A DNA stretch of 23,540 nucleotides from Bacillota bacterium (GCA_023394255.1 JAEXAZ010000115.1:1-23540), one strand, 5' to 3'. Shown: positions 12,997 through 20,013, counted from the first letter of the stretch. Notes: a model not told the origin generated them from the sequence alone. Numbers and translations: made by a program.

Positions 12997-13581
12997 TTGA
13001 AACAGACAGCCAAAAAAGCCATTTTTCTGATTCGTGATATTTTAGAGCTTTATATTCCTGTTGTCGCATTTGTCGGGCTCTTCAGCGTGTTTGTTCTTCA
13101 GGTGTTCTTTCGTTACATTCTGCGGAACCCCCAGTCATGGGCGACGGAAGTTACTGCGGCCTGTTTCCTGTGGACGGTGCTGCTGGGCGCATGCTATGCG
13201 CAGCGAAAAAAGAGCCATGTGATGTTTACGCTGTTATATGATGCGCTTTCCGTGAAATGGAAAGCGTTTACCGCCTTTTTGGGGAACCTGATTATTGCGG
13301 CGGCATTTGCAATCAGTGTAAAGCCGACCTGGGATTTTATCCTTTTTATGAAAGTACAGAAAACAAGCATCCTGAAAATCGGTATGCACCTGATTTATCT
13401 TCCATATATCGTGTTCCTGATTTTGATGCTGATTTATACAATTGCAGACCTATACGCGGATTTTATGATTTTTACCGGTCTTGGCGGCAAAAAATTTGAA
13501 GAAAAACTGATAGAAGAAAGCATCCCCGATTATCAGAAAGCAATTGACGACGCAATCAGGGGAGAGGAGGGGACCGAATGA
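12997..13581 (+). CDS. dctQ: TRAP transporter small membrane subunit, DctQ type
   Basis: From TTG 12997 the protein has 194 residues and four hydrophobic helices, with the DctQ pattern FVLQVFFRYILRNPQSWATEVT (about 38-59) followed by FLWTVLLGACYAQRKKSHV. DctQ subunits brace the large DctM elevator subunit and are essential for Na+-driven uptake. A purine-rich GAAGGGGAAGGGAG lies 4 bases before TTG 12997, whereas the upstream in-frame ATG 12964 has at most a weak TTAGG. I therefore prefer the TTG start, though ATG 12964 (11 extra residues) cannot be excluded. The stop overlaps the dctM start (ATGA), indicating coupled translation. Confidence 0.88.
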   Translation: MKQTAKKAIFLIRDILELYIPVVAFVGLFSVFVLQVFFRYILRNPQSWATEVTAACFLWTVLLGACYAQRKKSHVMFTLLYDALSVKWKAFTAFLGNLIIAAAFAISVKPTWDFILFMKVQKTSILKIGMHLIYLPYIVFLILMLIYTIADLYADFMIFTGLGGKKFEEKLIEESIPDYQKAIDDAIRGEEGTE

Positions 13582-14873
13582 ATATCGCATTGATTATATT
13601 TTTGATTATATTCATCCTGATCTTTATTCTGCGCATGCCGGTTCCAATAGGCATGATGGCGGCCTGCACCTTCTATTTTGTACTGAGCGGAACCAATGTG
13701 AAGATGGTGGCCCAGCAGACCATGGGCACGCTGTTTTCCAACTATACCATTATCGCGGTGCCGCTGTTCATTTTTGCCGCGAATGTGATGAATTCCGGCA
13801 AAATTACAGAAATGATTTTTGGGTTTTCCCAGGGGATTGTCGGGCGGTTCCGCGGGGGGCTCGGACATGTGAATGTTCTGGCGTCCCTGATCTTTTCCGG
13901 CATGACCGGTTCGGCAATCGCCGATGCCTCCGGTCTGGGCAAGATGGAGATCCAGGCAATGCGCGACGAGGGCTATGACGATGGGTTCAGCTGCGCGATT
14001 ACAGCCGCTTCCGCGACGATTGGCCCGATCTTCCCGCCGAGCATCCCCATGGTAATTTATGCGATGCTTTCCGGCGCTTCGGTCGGCGCTCTGTTCATGG
14101 GCGGCATGGTCCCGGGCATTCTGCTGGCAATTGCGCTGATGGTTTACATTGCGGTCATAGCGCGGAAACGCAACTATCCCCGCAGCGCCAAGCTGGTGCT
14201 GAGCGAATACCTGAAATACTCGCTGCGCGCAATCCCGGCCATCCTGACTCCGGTGATCCTGCTGATCGGGATTTATACCGGCATTATGACGCCGACTGAG
14301 GCGGGCGCGATTGCCGGATTGTATGCTCTGCTGGTTGCGGTCTTAGCATATCGTGTGCTAAACTGGGATGGATTCAAAAAGGTTCTGGTCGATACCGTTC
14401 AGAGTACCGGAACCGTTTCGCTCATGGTCGGCGCCGCCACTTCCATTTCCTACATTGTCACCAAAGAACAGATTGCGACAAAAGTCGGCGATTTGATTCT
14501 TTCCATGACCGATAACAAATATGTCTTTCTGCTGCTGGTCAATATTGCGTTCCTGATTTTGGGCATGTTCATTGATACATCCACGATTCAGGTCGTCTTT
14601 ATCCCGATTGTGCTGCCGCTGGTCTCCGCGTTGGGGATTGACCTGGTGCATTTCGGCCTGGTTGTCGTGTTTAACATGATGATCGGCCTGTCAACGCCTC
14701 CGTTCGGGATGCTGCTGTTCATCACCAGTGGCGTATCGGGAACACCGCTCAAGAATGTCATCAGGGAGATCTGGTGGCCGCTCTTTGCGATGCTGGCCGT
14801 GCTGATCGCTATTACGTATTTCCCGGAGGTCGTACTGTTCCTCCCTAAGATTTTCCTGCACTACGGTGTATGA
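13578..14873 (+). CDS. dctM: TRAP transporter large membrane subunit, DctM type
   Basis: This is a 431-residue, about 12-helix protein. DctM-type segments include RMPVPIGMMAA near the N-terminus, IFAANVMNSGKITEMIFGF, GSAIADASGLGKMEIQAM, ASATIGPIFPPSIPMVIYAM, the YTGIMTPTEAGAIAGLYAL block, and the end of the transport domain with FGLVVVFNMMIGLSTPPFGM. The two Na+-binding hairpins (around GSAIADAS and GLSTPPFG) are intact. It forms the secondary Na+/substrate symporter with the DctP and DctQ genes just upstream. GGAGAGGAGGGG lies just before the ATG. The aldolase gene begins 26 bases after the stop, so transport and the first catabolic step are in one transcript. Confidence 0.95.
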   Translation: MNIALIIFLIIFILIFILRMPVPIGMMAACTFYFVLSGTNVKMVAQQTMGTLFSNYTIIAVPLFIFAANVMNSGKITEMIFGFSQGIVGRFRGGLGHVNVLASLIFSGMTGSAIADASGLGKMEIQAMRDEGYDDGFSCAITAASATIGPIFPPSIPMVIYAMLSGASVGALFMGGMVPGILLAIALMVYIAVIARKRNYPRSAKLVLSEYLKYSLRAIPAILTPVILLIGIYTGIMTPTEAGAIAGLYALLVAVLAYRVLNWDGFKKVLVDTVQSTGTVSLMVGAATSISYIVTKEQIATKVGDLILSMTDNKYVFLLLVNIAFLILGMFIDTSTIQVVFIPIVLPLVSALGIDLVHFGLVVVFNMMIGLSTPPFGMLLFITSGVSGTPLKNVIREIWWPLFAMLAVLIAITYFPEVVLFLPKIFLHYGV

Positions 14874-14899
14874 TCAATTATTAACTTGAGGTGATTCAA

Positions 14900-15820
14900 A
14901 TGGCATTTTCTATCCACGGCGGTGTGTGGCCGACCATGATTACCCCGTTCACTGAGGACAACAAGGTGGATTTTCAGGCAATCGAAAAGATTTGCAATTG
15001 GTATATCCAAAAAGGCTGCAACGGCATTTTTGCCGTCTGCCAGTCCAGCGAAATGTTCTACCTGACCAAACAGGAAAAAACGGATATTGCAAAAGCCGTT
15101 GTAGACGCGGTGGGCGGGCGTATTCAGGTAATTGCATCCGGACACACCGCTTCGGACAAAAAGACACAGTTTGAAGAGATTGAGGCCATGATGAAAACCG
15201 GTGTCGAAGCATATGTGCTGGTCAGCAACCGGCTTGATCAAAAGGGCGATGATGAAGAGACATTTGCGGCAAATGCAAATGAAATTTTTGATAAATTTCC
15301 CGAAGTCGACTTTGGCATTTATGAGTGCCCGATGCCGTTTAAGCGGCTGGTGTCTCTCGGGTTTCTTGCCGATGCCGCGAAATCCGGGCGGATGGTGTTC
15401 CTGAAGGATACCTGCTGCGATTACGAACTCATCAGGGAAAGGCTGAAGGCGGTTGAAAACAGCCCGCTGAAAATCTTCAACGCGAACGCCGCCTCCTTCT
15501 TTGACAGCGTTACCCACGGGGCCGCGGGCTATAACGGCATCATGGCAAACTATCACCCGGATTTGTATAAGTGGGCGGTTGACCACAAGGATACCGATTA
15601 TGAAAGGGCAGGGCTGCTTGCAGACTTCATCACCGAAGCGGCAATGATTGAAATGCGGCTGTACCCTGTCAGCGCGAAATACCATATGAATCTCGAAGGG
15701 ATTCCGATGAGCCTGGTCACCAGAAGTGCCGACCCATCCCGGTTCGATAAAAACGCGAAAATGGAAGTTGACAGCCTCTTTGCGCTGGAAAACAAAATCC
15801 GCAGCCATCTCGGAATATAA
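14900..15820 (+). CDS. DHDPS/NanA-family aldolase (class I, pyruvate-dependent), probable sugar-acid aldolase
   Basis: This 306-residue TIM-barrel protein belongs to the dihydrodipicolinate synthase/N-acetylneuraminate lyase superfamily. Alignable landmarks are GGVWPTMITPFTED (7-20), CQSSEMF where Ser49-Ser50 take the place of the carboxylate-binding Thr-Thr (GTTGE in DapA), Tyr141 in GIYECPMPFKRL, and the Schiff-base Lys169 in VFLKDTCCD. The family makes or cleaves 2-keto-3-deoxy acids with pyruvate as one product. The CQSSE and YECPMP forms differ from both DapA and NanA, so lysine synthesis and sialate cleavage are unlikely. The TRAP, kinase and isomerase context suggests cleavage of a 2-keto-3-deoxy sugar acid, perhaps KDO to pyruvate and D-arabinose. 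GAGGTG lies 6 bases before ATG 14900; in-frame GTG 14891 overlaps that site and is rejected. Confidence 0.85.
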   Translation: MAFSIHGGVWPTMITPFTEDNKVDFQAIEKICNWYIQKGCNGIFAVCQSSEMFYLTKQEKTDIAKAVVDAVGGRIQVIASGHTASDKKTQFEEIEAMMKTGVEAYVLVSNRLDQKGDDEETFAANANEIFDKFPEVDFGIYECPMPFKRLVSLGFLADAAKSGRMVFLKDTCCDYELIRERLKAVENSPLKIFNANAASFFDSVTHGAAGYNGIMANYHPDLYKWAVDHKDTDYERAGLLADFITEAAMIEMRLYPVSAKYHMNLEGIPMSLVTRSADPSRFDKNAKMEVDSLFALENKIRSHLGI

Positions 15821-15849
15821 GGCATCAAGTGGGAAAGGGGACGTCCTGT

Positions 15850-16857
15850 ATGTTAAAGAAACCGAAGATCCTGGTCGTCGGCAGTTTTGTAATGGATTTG
15901 ATTGTGTCCACTGAAAAATTCCCCGGATCCGGGGAAACGGTTCTGGGCAAAAGCTTCCGTACCGCTCCCGGCGGAAAGGGCGCGAACCAGGCCGTTCAGG
16001 CAGCCCGCCTTGGCGCGGACGTCACCATGGTCGGAAAAGTAGGCGACGACGGTTTCGGCCGCGAACTGATTGCGTCCGCAAAAGCGGCCGGCATCCATAC
16101 GGAGCATATATTGGTTGACCCCAATACCGCTTCGGCGGTCGGAAACATCCTGCTCGAGGTCTCCGAAGGGCAAAAAAGCAAAAACCGGATCATTGTGGTG
16201 CCGGGCGCAAATATGCAGATTACTCCGGAAGATGTGGCGTTCCTGAAAGAAAAGGTGGCGTCTTATGATATGGTGGTCCTCCAGCTGGAAATCCCTATGG
16301 AGATCAACGAGATTGTCGCCGGGTATGCGTTTGAAAAAGGTGTGCCGGTCATGCTGAATTCCGCGCCTTCCGCGCCGCTGTCCGATGAGCTGCTTTCCCA
16401 TCTCGCCTATATTTCACCCAACGAGCATGAGGCAGCCGATCTGACAGGCGTAACCATCCGCCCGGATCAACAAAACGGCGTCAATATGGACGATGTGAAG
16501 TCCGCGGTACGCGTGCTTCTTGACAAAGGCGTAAAAAACGTTATCATTACACTTGGGAGCAATGGAGCGGTAGTAGCCGGCGCGCAGGACTTTGCGTACG
16601 CGCCCTGTGTGGATGTTGTGGAGGTCAGGGACCCGACCGCCGCCGGGGATTCGTTTGTCGCCGCGTTTGTGACCGGGCTTTGCGCCGGGCTTACGCATCA
16701 GCAGGCGCTGGATTTTGCCAGCTATACGGCGACGATCACCGTTTCACGCATGGGCGCCCAGCCTTCCCTGCCGACTTTGAATGAGGTAATTGATTTGATG
16801 GAGCGGGAGCAGTTCGGCGGGTTTGACCTTGCGATGCTGGCGCCGCTCAGACAATAA
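15850..16857 (+). CDS. PfkB-family sugar kinase, ribokinase type
   Basis: The 335-residue kinase has the ribokinase signatures: VVGSFVMDLIVS at the N-terminus, GGKGANQ (41-47) for sugar binding, ISPNEHEA (188-195), and the anion-hole/catalytic motif DPTAAGDSF (261-269) with catalytic Asp267. The AAGD form is the one I recall in E. coli RbsK (DTTAAGDTF), so it is not a defect. Ribokinases phosphorylate the 5-hydroxyl of ribose and are known to accept some other pentoses such as D-arabinose. AGGGG lies 9 bases before ATG 15850; the in-frame GTG 15829 precedes this site and is less likely. It sits 29 bases after the aldolase gene and immediately before the SIS isomerase, so its product is probably the isomerase substrate, arabinose 5-phosphate. 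A 2-keto-3-deoxygluconate kinase role is the main alternative. Confidence 0.9.
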   Translation: MLKKPKILVVGSFVMDLIVSTEKFPGSGETVLGKSFRTAPGGKGANQAVQAARLGADVTMVGKVGDDGFGRELIASAKAAGIHTEHILVDPNTASAVGNILLEVSEGQKSKNRIIVVPGANMQITPEDVAFLKEKVASYDMVVLQLEIPMEINEIVAGYAFEKGVPVMLNSAPSAPLSDELLSHLAYISPNEHEAADLTGVTIRPDQQNGVNMDDVKSAVRVLLDKGVKNVIITLGSNGAVVAGAQDFAYAPCVDVVEVRDPTAAGDSFVAAFVTGLCAGLTHQQALDFASYTATITVSRMGAQPSLPTLNEVIDLMEREQFGGFDLAMLAPLRQ

Positions 16858-16869
16858 GGAGGCAGTCAC

Positions 16870-17481
16870 ATGGATCAGGAAAGCAGACAGGCACTTTGCG
16901 CCTTTTTGGAAAAAGCGAAAACGGAATTTAACGCATTTGCCGATATAATCGGAAACGATGCTTATGACGGCGCGGTGCAGGTCATTCTGGATGCGCAGAA
17001 AAATAAAAACCGCGTGCATATCACGGGAATCGGAAAGCCGAGCCATGTGGCGAATTATATGGCTTCGCTGCTCTCTTCGACCGGTACGCCCACCTATTTC
17101 CTGCATGGTACGGAAGCGGTGCACGGCTCCTGCGGACAGCTTGTTCCGGGCGACGTGGTGATATGCATTTCCAACAGCGGGGAAACCGCCGAATTGAAAG
17201 CGACCGCAACGGCAATCAAAAATAACGGCTGCAAAATCATCGGCGTCACCGGAAATCCGGAGAGCTGGCTTGCGAAAATTTCCGATGCGCACTTGTTTGC
17301 CGGTGTTAAGGAGGAAGGCGGACCGCTCAACCGCGCGCCCCGCGCCTCGATTCTGGCGGAAATTCTGGTACTTCAGGGCCTGAGCATTGTTCTGCAGTCT
17401 GTTCGTGGACTATCGCCGCAGGAATACGTTACCTGGCATCCGGGCGGGTCGCTGGGCAAACTGCGCGACAGCGAAAAATAA
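16870..17481 (+). CDS. SIS-domain sugar isomerase, KdsD/KpsF/GutQ type without CBS domains
   Basis: This 203-residue SIS protein aligns without gaps to the catalytic half of D-arabinose 5-phosphate isomerases: GIGKPSH (53-59), TGTPTYFLHGTEAVHG (71-86), ISNSGETAEL (100-109), KEEGGPLNRAPRAS and the KpsF-specific HPGGSLGK (190-197). Lys56, His85, Glu108 and His190 sit three positions from the residues I recall as catalytic in E. coli KdsD (Lys59, His88, Glu111, His193). The two C-terminal CBS domains of full-length KdsD are absent, as in single-domain isomerases such as E. coli CFT073 c3406. The reaction would be D-arabinose 5-phosphate to D-ribulose 5-phosphate. In Gram-negatives this feeds KDO synthesis; here no kdsA/B/C is seen and the neighbours are catabolic. 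The gene is 12 bases after the kinase, with AAGGAGG just upstream. Confidence 0.88.
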   Translation: MDQESRQALCAFLEKAKTEFNAFADIIGNDAYDGAVQVILDAQKNKNRVHITGIGKPSHVANYMASLLSSTGTPTYFLHGTEAVHGSCGQLVPGDVVICISNSGETAELKATATAIKNNGCKIIGVTGNPESWLAKISDAHLFAGVKEEGGPLNRAPRASILAEILVLQGLSIVLQSVRGLSPQEYVTWHPGGSLGKLRDSEK

Positions 17482-17495
17482 GGGAGGAACCAGCT

Positions 17496-17903
17496 ATGTT
17501 GAAGACATCCTGCATCAATCCGGAAATCATGAAAACGCTCTCCCTCTGCGGACACGGGGACAAAATCCTGATTGCCGACGGAAACTATCCGCTTGACAGC
17601 AAGACGGGGGATTCCAAGAAGGTCTACCTGGGCGTAGCGGCGGGGATTCCAACCGCCACACAGGTTCTGGAAGCGCTTCTGGGCAGCGTTAACGTAGAAA
17701 AAGCGGAAGTGATGGAACCCGGTGACGGAAGCCGCCCGGAGATTTTCAGTGAGTTTGAAAAGCTGCTGCCGGGCATGACGCTGGAAGGAATCGACCGCTT
17801 TGAATTCTATGATGCCTGCGGCGAACCCGCGGTTCGCCTTTCTATTTCCACAGGGGAAAAACGTATTTTTGCGAATATTCTGCTGACGGTCGGCGTCGCA
17901 TAG
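17496..17903 (+). CDS. RbsD/FucU-family sugar mutarotase, FucU type
   Basis: The 135-residue protein starts MLKTSCINPEIMKTLSLCGHGD, closely resembling FucU (MLK...PELLK.L...GHGD). It continues KILIADGNYP and ends RLSISTGEKRIFANILLTVGV, like the TGE...ANIIL end of FucU. His20 and Asp22 are the expected active-site residues. FucU interconverts anomers of L-fucose, and L-fucose and D-arabinose share the same ring stereochemistry, so D-arabinose is a natural substrate guess. GTHD/GHTD-type RbsD for ribose is less like it. GGGAGG lies 9 bases before the ATG, 14 bases after the isomerase gene. It is the last gene of the operon and is followed by a strong terminator. Confidence 0.88.
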   Translation: MLKTSCINPEIMKTLSLCGHGDKILIADGNYPLDSKTGDSKKVYLGVAAGIPTATQVLEALLGSVNVEKAEVMEPGDGSRPEIFSEFEKLLPGMTLEGIDRFEFYDACGEPAVRLSISTGEKRIFANILLTVGVA

Positions 17904-17921
17904 TTTTGATGGGATAAAAAG

Positions 17922-17958
17922 ACAAGCCCCGCCGGTTCGCCGAACCGGCGGGGCTTGT
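17922..17958 (+). terminator. Terminator of the TRAP/aldolase operon
   Basis: An 18-bp stem (ACAAGCCCCGCCGGTTCG at 17922-17939 against 17941-17958), practically loopless so the tip will open, followed by TTG and T-rich sequence. It begins 18 bases after the mutarotase stop. Confidence 0.88.
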
Positions 17959-18071
17959 TTGCTATTTGTTTGCATATGAAAGGCACAGCTTATTTGCAAG
18001 GCGAAAAACCGGGGGAAAGCACACAGGCAAAATAAACGGCAGCTCATAAAATGAATAGTACAAAGCCGTTT

Positions 18072-18086
18072 TGTGATTTGCTCACA
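18072..18086 (+). promoter_or_regulatory. CRP/FNR-like palindrome upstream of the thioredoxin gene
   Basis: TGTGA-TTTGC-TCACA is a perfect 15-bp inverted repeat. Its centre is about 40 bp before the predicted transcription start (TATAAT at 18107), the place of a class II activator site. The classical CRP spacer is 6, here 5, so the binding protein is uncertain. Confidence 0.4.
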
Positions 18087-18106
18087 GAAAAAGAAGTTCA
18101 AATGGG

Positions 18107-18112
18107 TATAAT
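18107..18112 (+). promoter_or_regulatory. -10 element of the thioredoxin gene
   Basis: A perfect TATAAT lies 51 bases before the ATG. No recognisable -35 is present at the right distance, consistent with activator dependence from the upstream palindrome. Confidence 0.5.
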
Positions 18113-18163
18113 AGAAACATAACAAACCACATAACCATTTTGTAATATAAAGGAGACGGTCTT

Positions 18164-18475
18164 ATGTCAGTTGTAACAGTAACCAAGGATAATTTTGAGC
18201 AGGAAGTCATGAAATCCCCAAAGCCTGTGCTGATTGATTTCTGGGCATCCTGGTGCGGGCCATGCAAAATGCTTTCCCCGCTGGTGGATGAAATTGCCGA
18301 GGAGGCGCTTTACGCGAAAATCTGTAAGGTAAACGTCGATGAACAGCCGGAATTGGCGGGCGCGTTTCGGGTTATGAGCATCCCGACGCTTGCCGTTTTG
18401 AAAAACGGCAAAGTTACCAGTACATCGGTCGGCGTCCAGCCAAAAGCGAAGATCCTCGAAATGATTGAAGAATAG
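18164..18475 (+). CDS. trxA: Thioredoxin
   Basis: The 103-residue protein is a complete thioredoxin: VLIDFWASWCGPCKM holds the redox pair Cys31/Cys34 in canonical WCGPC, and the cis-proline loop is MSIPTLAVLKNG. It reduces protein disulfides and would receive electrons from the thioredoxin reductase encoded next. AAGGAG lies before the ATG. It has its own promoter region with a TGTGA-N5-TCACA palindrome and its own terminator, so it is transcribed apart from trxB although the two are adjacent. In an anaerobe it may serve peroxidases, reductases or stress repair. Confidence 0.95.
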   Translation: MSVVTVTKDNFEQEVMKSPKPVLIDFWASWCGPCKMLSPLVDEIAEEALYAKICKVNVDEQPELAGAFRVMSIPTLAVLKNGKVTSTSVGVQPKAKILEMIEE

Positions 18476-18480
18476 CAGCC

Positions 18481-18516
18481 AGCAAATACGGCGGCCACCG
18501 CGCCGCCGTATTTGCT
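18481..18516 (+). terminator. Terminator of trxA
   Basis: A 15-bp stem (AGCAAATACGGCGGC at 18481-18495 against 18502-18516) with a 6-base loop, starting 5 bases after the stop. No T-run follows the stem. Confidence 0.7.
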
Positions 18517-18698
18517 GTACCGGCGTCTGAAAATCGGGCGAAACAGGAAAAACCGTGACTTTTTTTGTAAAATATGGTAAGCTGTTCTAAAACAGACGAA
18601 TGCGACGGGAGAATTCTCCGAAGAACGATAGAAAAAGCCGGATAATTACGCAGCGGGACCCGCGGGGACGGCTCAGAGCAAAAAAGGGGGGCTGGAAC

Positions 18699-19604
18699 AT
18701 GTACGATATTATCATTATAGGCGCGGGAACAGCGGGGCTTTCCGCCGCGATCTATGGTGTTCGTGCAGGCAAAAAAGTTCTTGTATTGGAAAGTGCTTCC
18801 TATGGGGGGCAGATCATTACCTCACCGGAGGTAGAAAACTATCCCGGGATCAAAAAGATTTCCGGATTTGAATTTGCTACTAATCTGTATGAGCAGGCGA
18901 CGGAACTGGGTGCGGAAATTGAAATTGCCAGGGTAACGCAAATCAGGGAAGACGGCGCGCAGAAAATTGTGGTGACGGAAGAAAAGGAATATGTCTGCCG
19001 GGCGGTGGTTCTGGCTCCCGGAGCGAAAAACCGTCCTTTGGGCCTTGAAAAGGAGCAGGAACTGATCGGCAGGGGAATTTCTTACTGCGCCACCTGTGAC
19101 GGTGCGTTTTATAAGGGCAAAACGGTTGCCGTAAACGGCGGAGGCAATACAGCGCTGGAAGATGCCGCCTTTTTGACCGGCTACTGCGAAAAGGTCTATC
19201 TCATCCATCGCCGCGATTCCTTCCGCGGGGAGCATAAGCAGGTGGAGGCGCTCCGGCAGAAAGCGAATCTGGAGTTTGTCCTTGACACCAATATCGTGAA
19301 ACTGGTCGCGGATGACCGGCTGAAAGCCATAGAGGTTCAGAATACGAAAACAAAGGAAACCCGCGTGATTGAGGTCAGCGGCTTGTTTGTCGCAATCGGG
19401 CAGATGCCGGAAAACGGTGCGTTTTCTCCGCCTGTGCAGCTGGACCAGGCGGGCTATATTGTTGCCGGCGAAGACTGCAAAACCAATGCCGACGGTATTT
19501 TTGCCGCGGGGGACTGCCGCACCAAGACAGTCCGGCAGCTTGCAACCGCGGCGGCCGACGGGGCGGTTGCCGCGCTGGCGGCATGCGAATATATCAGAGC
19601 CTGA
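18699..19604 (+). CDS. trxB: Thioredoxin-disulfide reductase
   Basis: From ATG 18699 the protein has 301 residues. It has an FAD-binding GAGTAG (8-13), the redox CATC (Cys130, Cys133) in GISYCATCDGAFYKGK, a pyridine-nucleotide motif GGGNTALEDAAFL (147-159), and HRRDSFRGEHK (170-180). The HRRxxFR form is that of NADPH-dependent enzymes. The second FAD motif is GIFAAGDC near the C-terminus. It reduces thioredoxin and so pairs with the gene upstream. AAGGGGGG lies 7 bases before ATG 18699. The frame is open upstream to an ATG at 18600, but the intervening residues are basic and unlike the family, so the shorter start is chosen. Confidence 0.95.
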   Translation: MYDIIIIGAGTAGLSAAIYGVRAGKKVLVLESASYGGQIITSPEVENYPGIKKISGFEFATNLYEQATELGAEIEIARVTQIREDGAQKIVVTEEKEYVCRAVVLAPGAKNRPLGLEKEQELIGRGISYCATCDGAFYKGKTVAVNGGGNTALEDAAFLTGYCEKVYLIHRRDSFRGEHKQVEALRQKANLEFVLDTNIVKLVADDRLKAIEVQNTKTKETRVIEVSGLFVAIGQMPENGAFSPPVQLDQAGYIVAGEDCKTNADGIFAAGDCRTKTVRQLATAAADGAVAALAACEYIRA

Positions 19605-19614
19605 CAACCGGTTC

Positions 19615-19649
19615 AAACGCCCTGTCCGCAGAAGCGGACAGGGCGTTTT
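19615..19649 (+). terminator. Terminator between trxB and the converging DUF2325 gene
   Basis: AAACGCCCTGTCCGC (19615-19629), loop AGAA, then the complementary arm (19634-19648) ending in TTTT. It is typical rho-independent for trxB; the A-rich left arm could also serve the minus-strand gene that ends at 19659. Confidence 0.88.
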
Positions 19650-19658
19650 GGCATCCTG

Positions 19659-19955
19659 CTAAGCCTGCATTCTGGAACATGCCTGTTCTTTCAGAATATC
19701 CTTTAACGCGCAGGAACTGCTGCTGTGGGAACGAGCGATACAGGTTTTACAGCGGTCGGCTTCCTGTACGGCACAGCTGACCATGTTATGGGAAACCGTA
19801 CTGGTAAACAAGATCAGCAAATCCGGGCTGCCAATCTGCTTCCTGAAATCTGCCGGCATCTTGGTGAAAACTTTTGCCTTGTAGCCAAACTGCTTGCAGA
19901 TCATTTTATATTGGGTTTCCATACGTTCGTTTCCGCCAACAATGACGACACTCAT
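19659..19955 (-). CDS. DUF2325 domain-containing Cys-rich protein
   Basis: The 98-residue protein starts MSVVIVGGNERMETQYKMICKQFG and continues LLILFTSTVSHNMVSCA, the DUF2325 pattern, whose function is not established as far as I know. It has six cysteines (20, 61, 69, 72, 82, 93), including a CxxC at 69-72, plus His56 and His77. Metal binding or redox chemistry is therefore possible. Its promoter (20014-20042) carries a large TTAGTTAG-N6-CTAACTAA palindrome of the same type found before feoA and feoB, suggesting induction under iron limitation. It lies directly downstream of the DtxR-type repressor gene but has its own promoter. A role in iron or redox homeostasis is inference from this context. 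Confidence 0.82.
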   Translation of the reverse strand: MSVVIVGGNERMETQYKMICKQFGYKAKVFTKMPADFRKQIGSPDLLILFTSTVSHNMVSCAVQEADRCKTCIARSHSSSSCALKDILKEQACSRMQA

Positions 19956-19987
19956 TAAAATCCCCCATTTCCAGATCGGTATCCTAT

Positions 19988-20009
19988 TTAGTTAGTCTTA
20001 ACTAACTAA
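19988..20009 (-). promoter_or_regulatory. DtxR/MntR-type operator before the DUF2325 gene
   Basis: TTAGTTAG (19988-19995), N6, CTAACTAA (20002-20009) is a perfect 8-bp-arm palindrome just downstream of the promoter -10 on the minus strand, the classical repressor position. It resembles the DtxR/IdeR box TTAGGTTAG...CTAACCTAA. Confidence 0.75.
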
Positions 20010-20013
20010 GCGG

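Noticed and set aside
14861..15808. 315-codon open frame on the minus strand opposite the aldolase gene
   Set aside because: It is a shadow of the plus-strand aldolase, which has a ribosome binding site, family motifs and operon context. The minus frame has neither.
14900..15820. Lysine-biosynthetic DapA
   Set aside because: The GTTGE motif is replaced, and the gene sits in a transport/sugar-kinase operon with no dapB or other lysine genes.
11781..17903. Sialic acid (Neu5Ac) catabolism
   Set aside because: There is no NanE epimerase, ROK-type NanK or NagA/NagB, and the aldolase loops differ from NanA. The kinase and isomerase fit a pentose better than ManNAc.
11781..17903. KDN (deaminated sialic acid) catabolism giving mannose
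   Set aside because: Not fully excluded, but the isomerase has the KpsF-specific HPGGSLGK and the KdsD active site instead of a phosphomannose isomerase pattern, and the FucU-type mutarotase fits D-arabinose.
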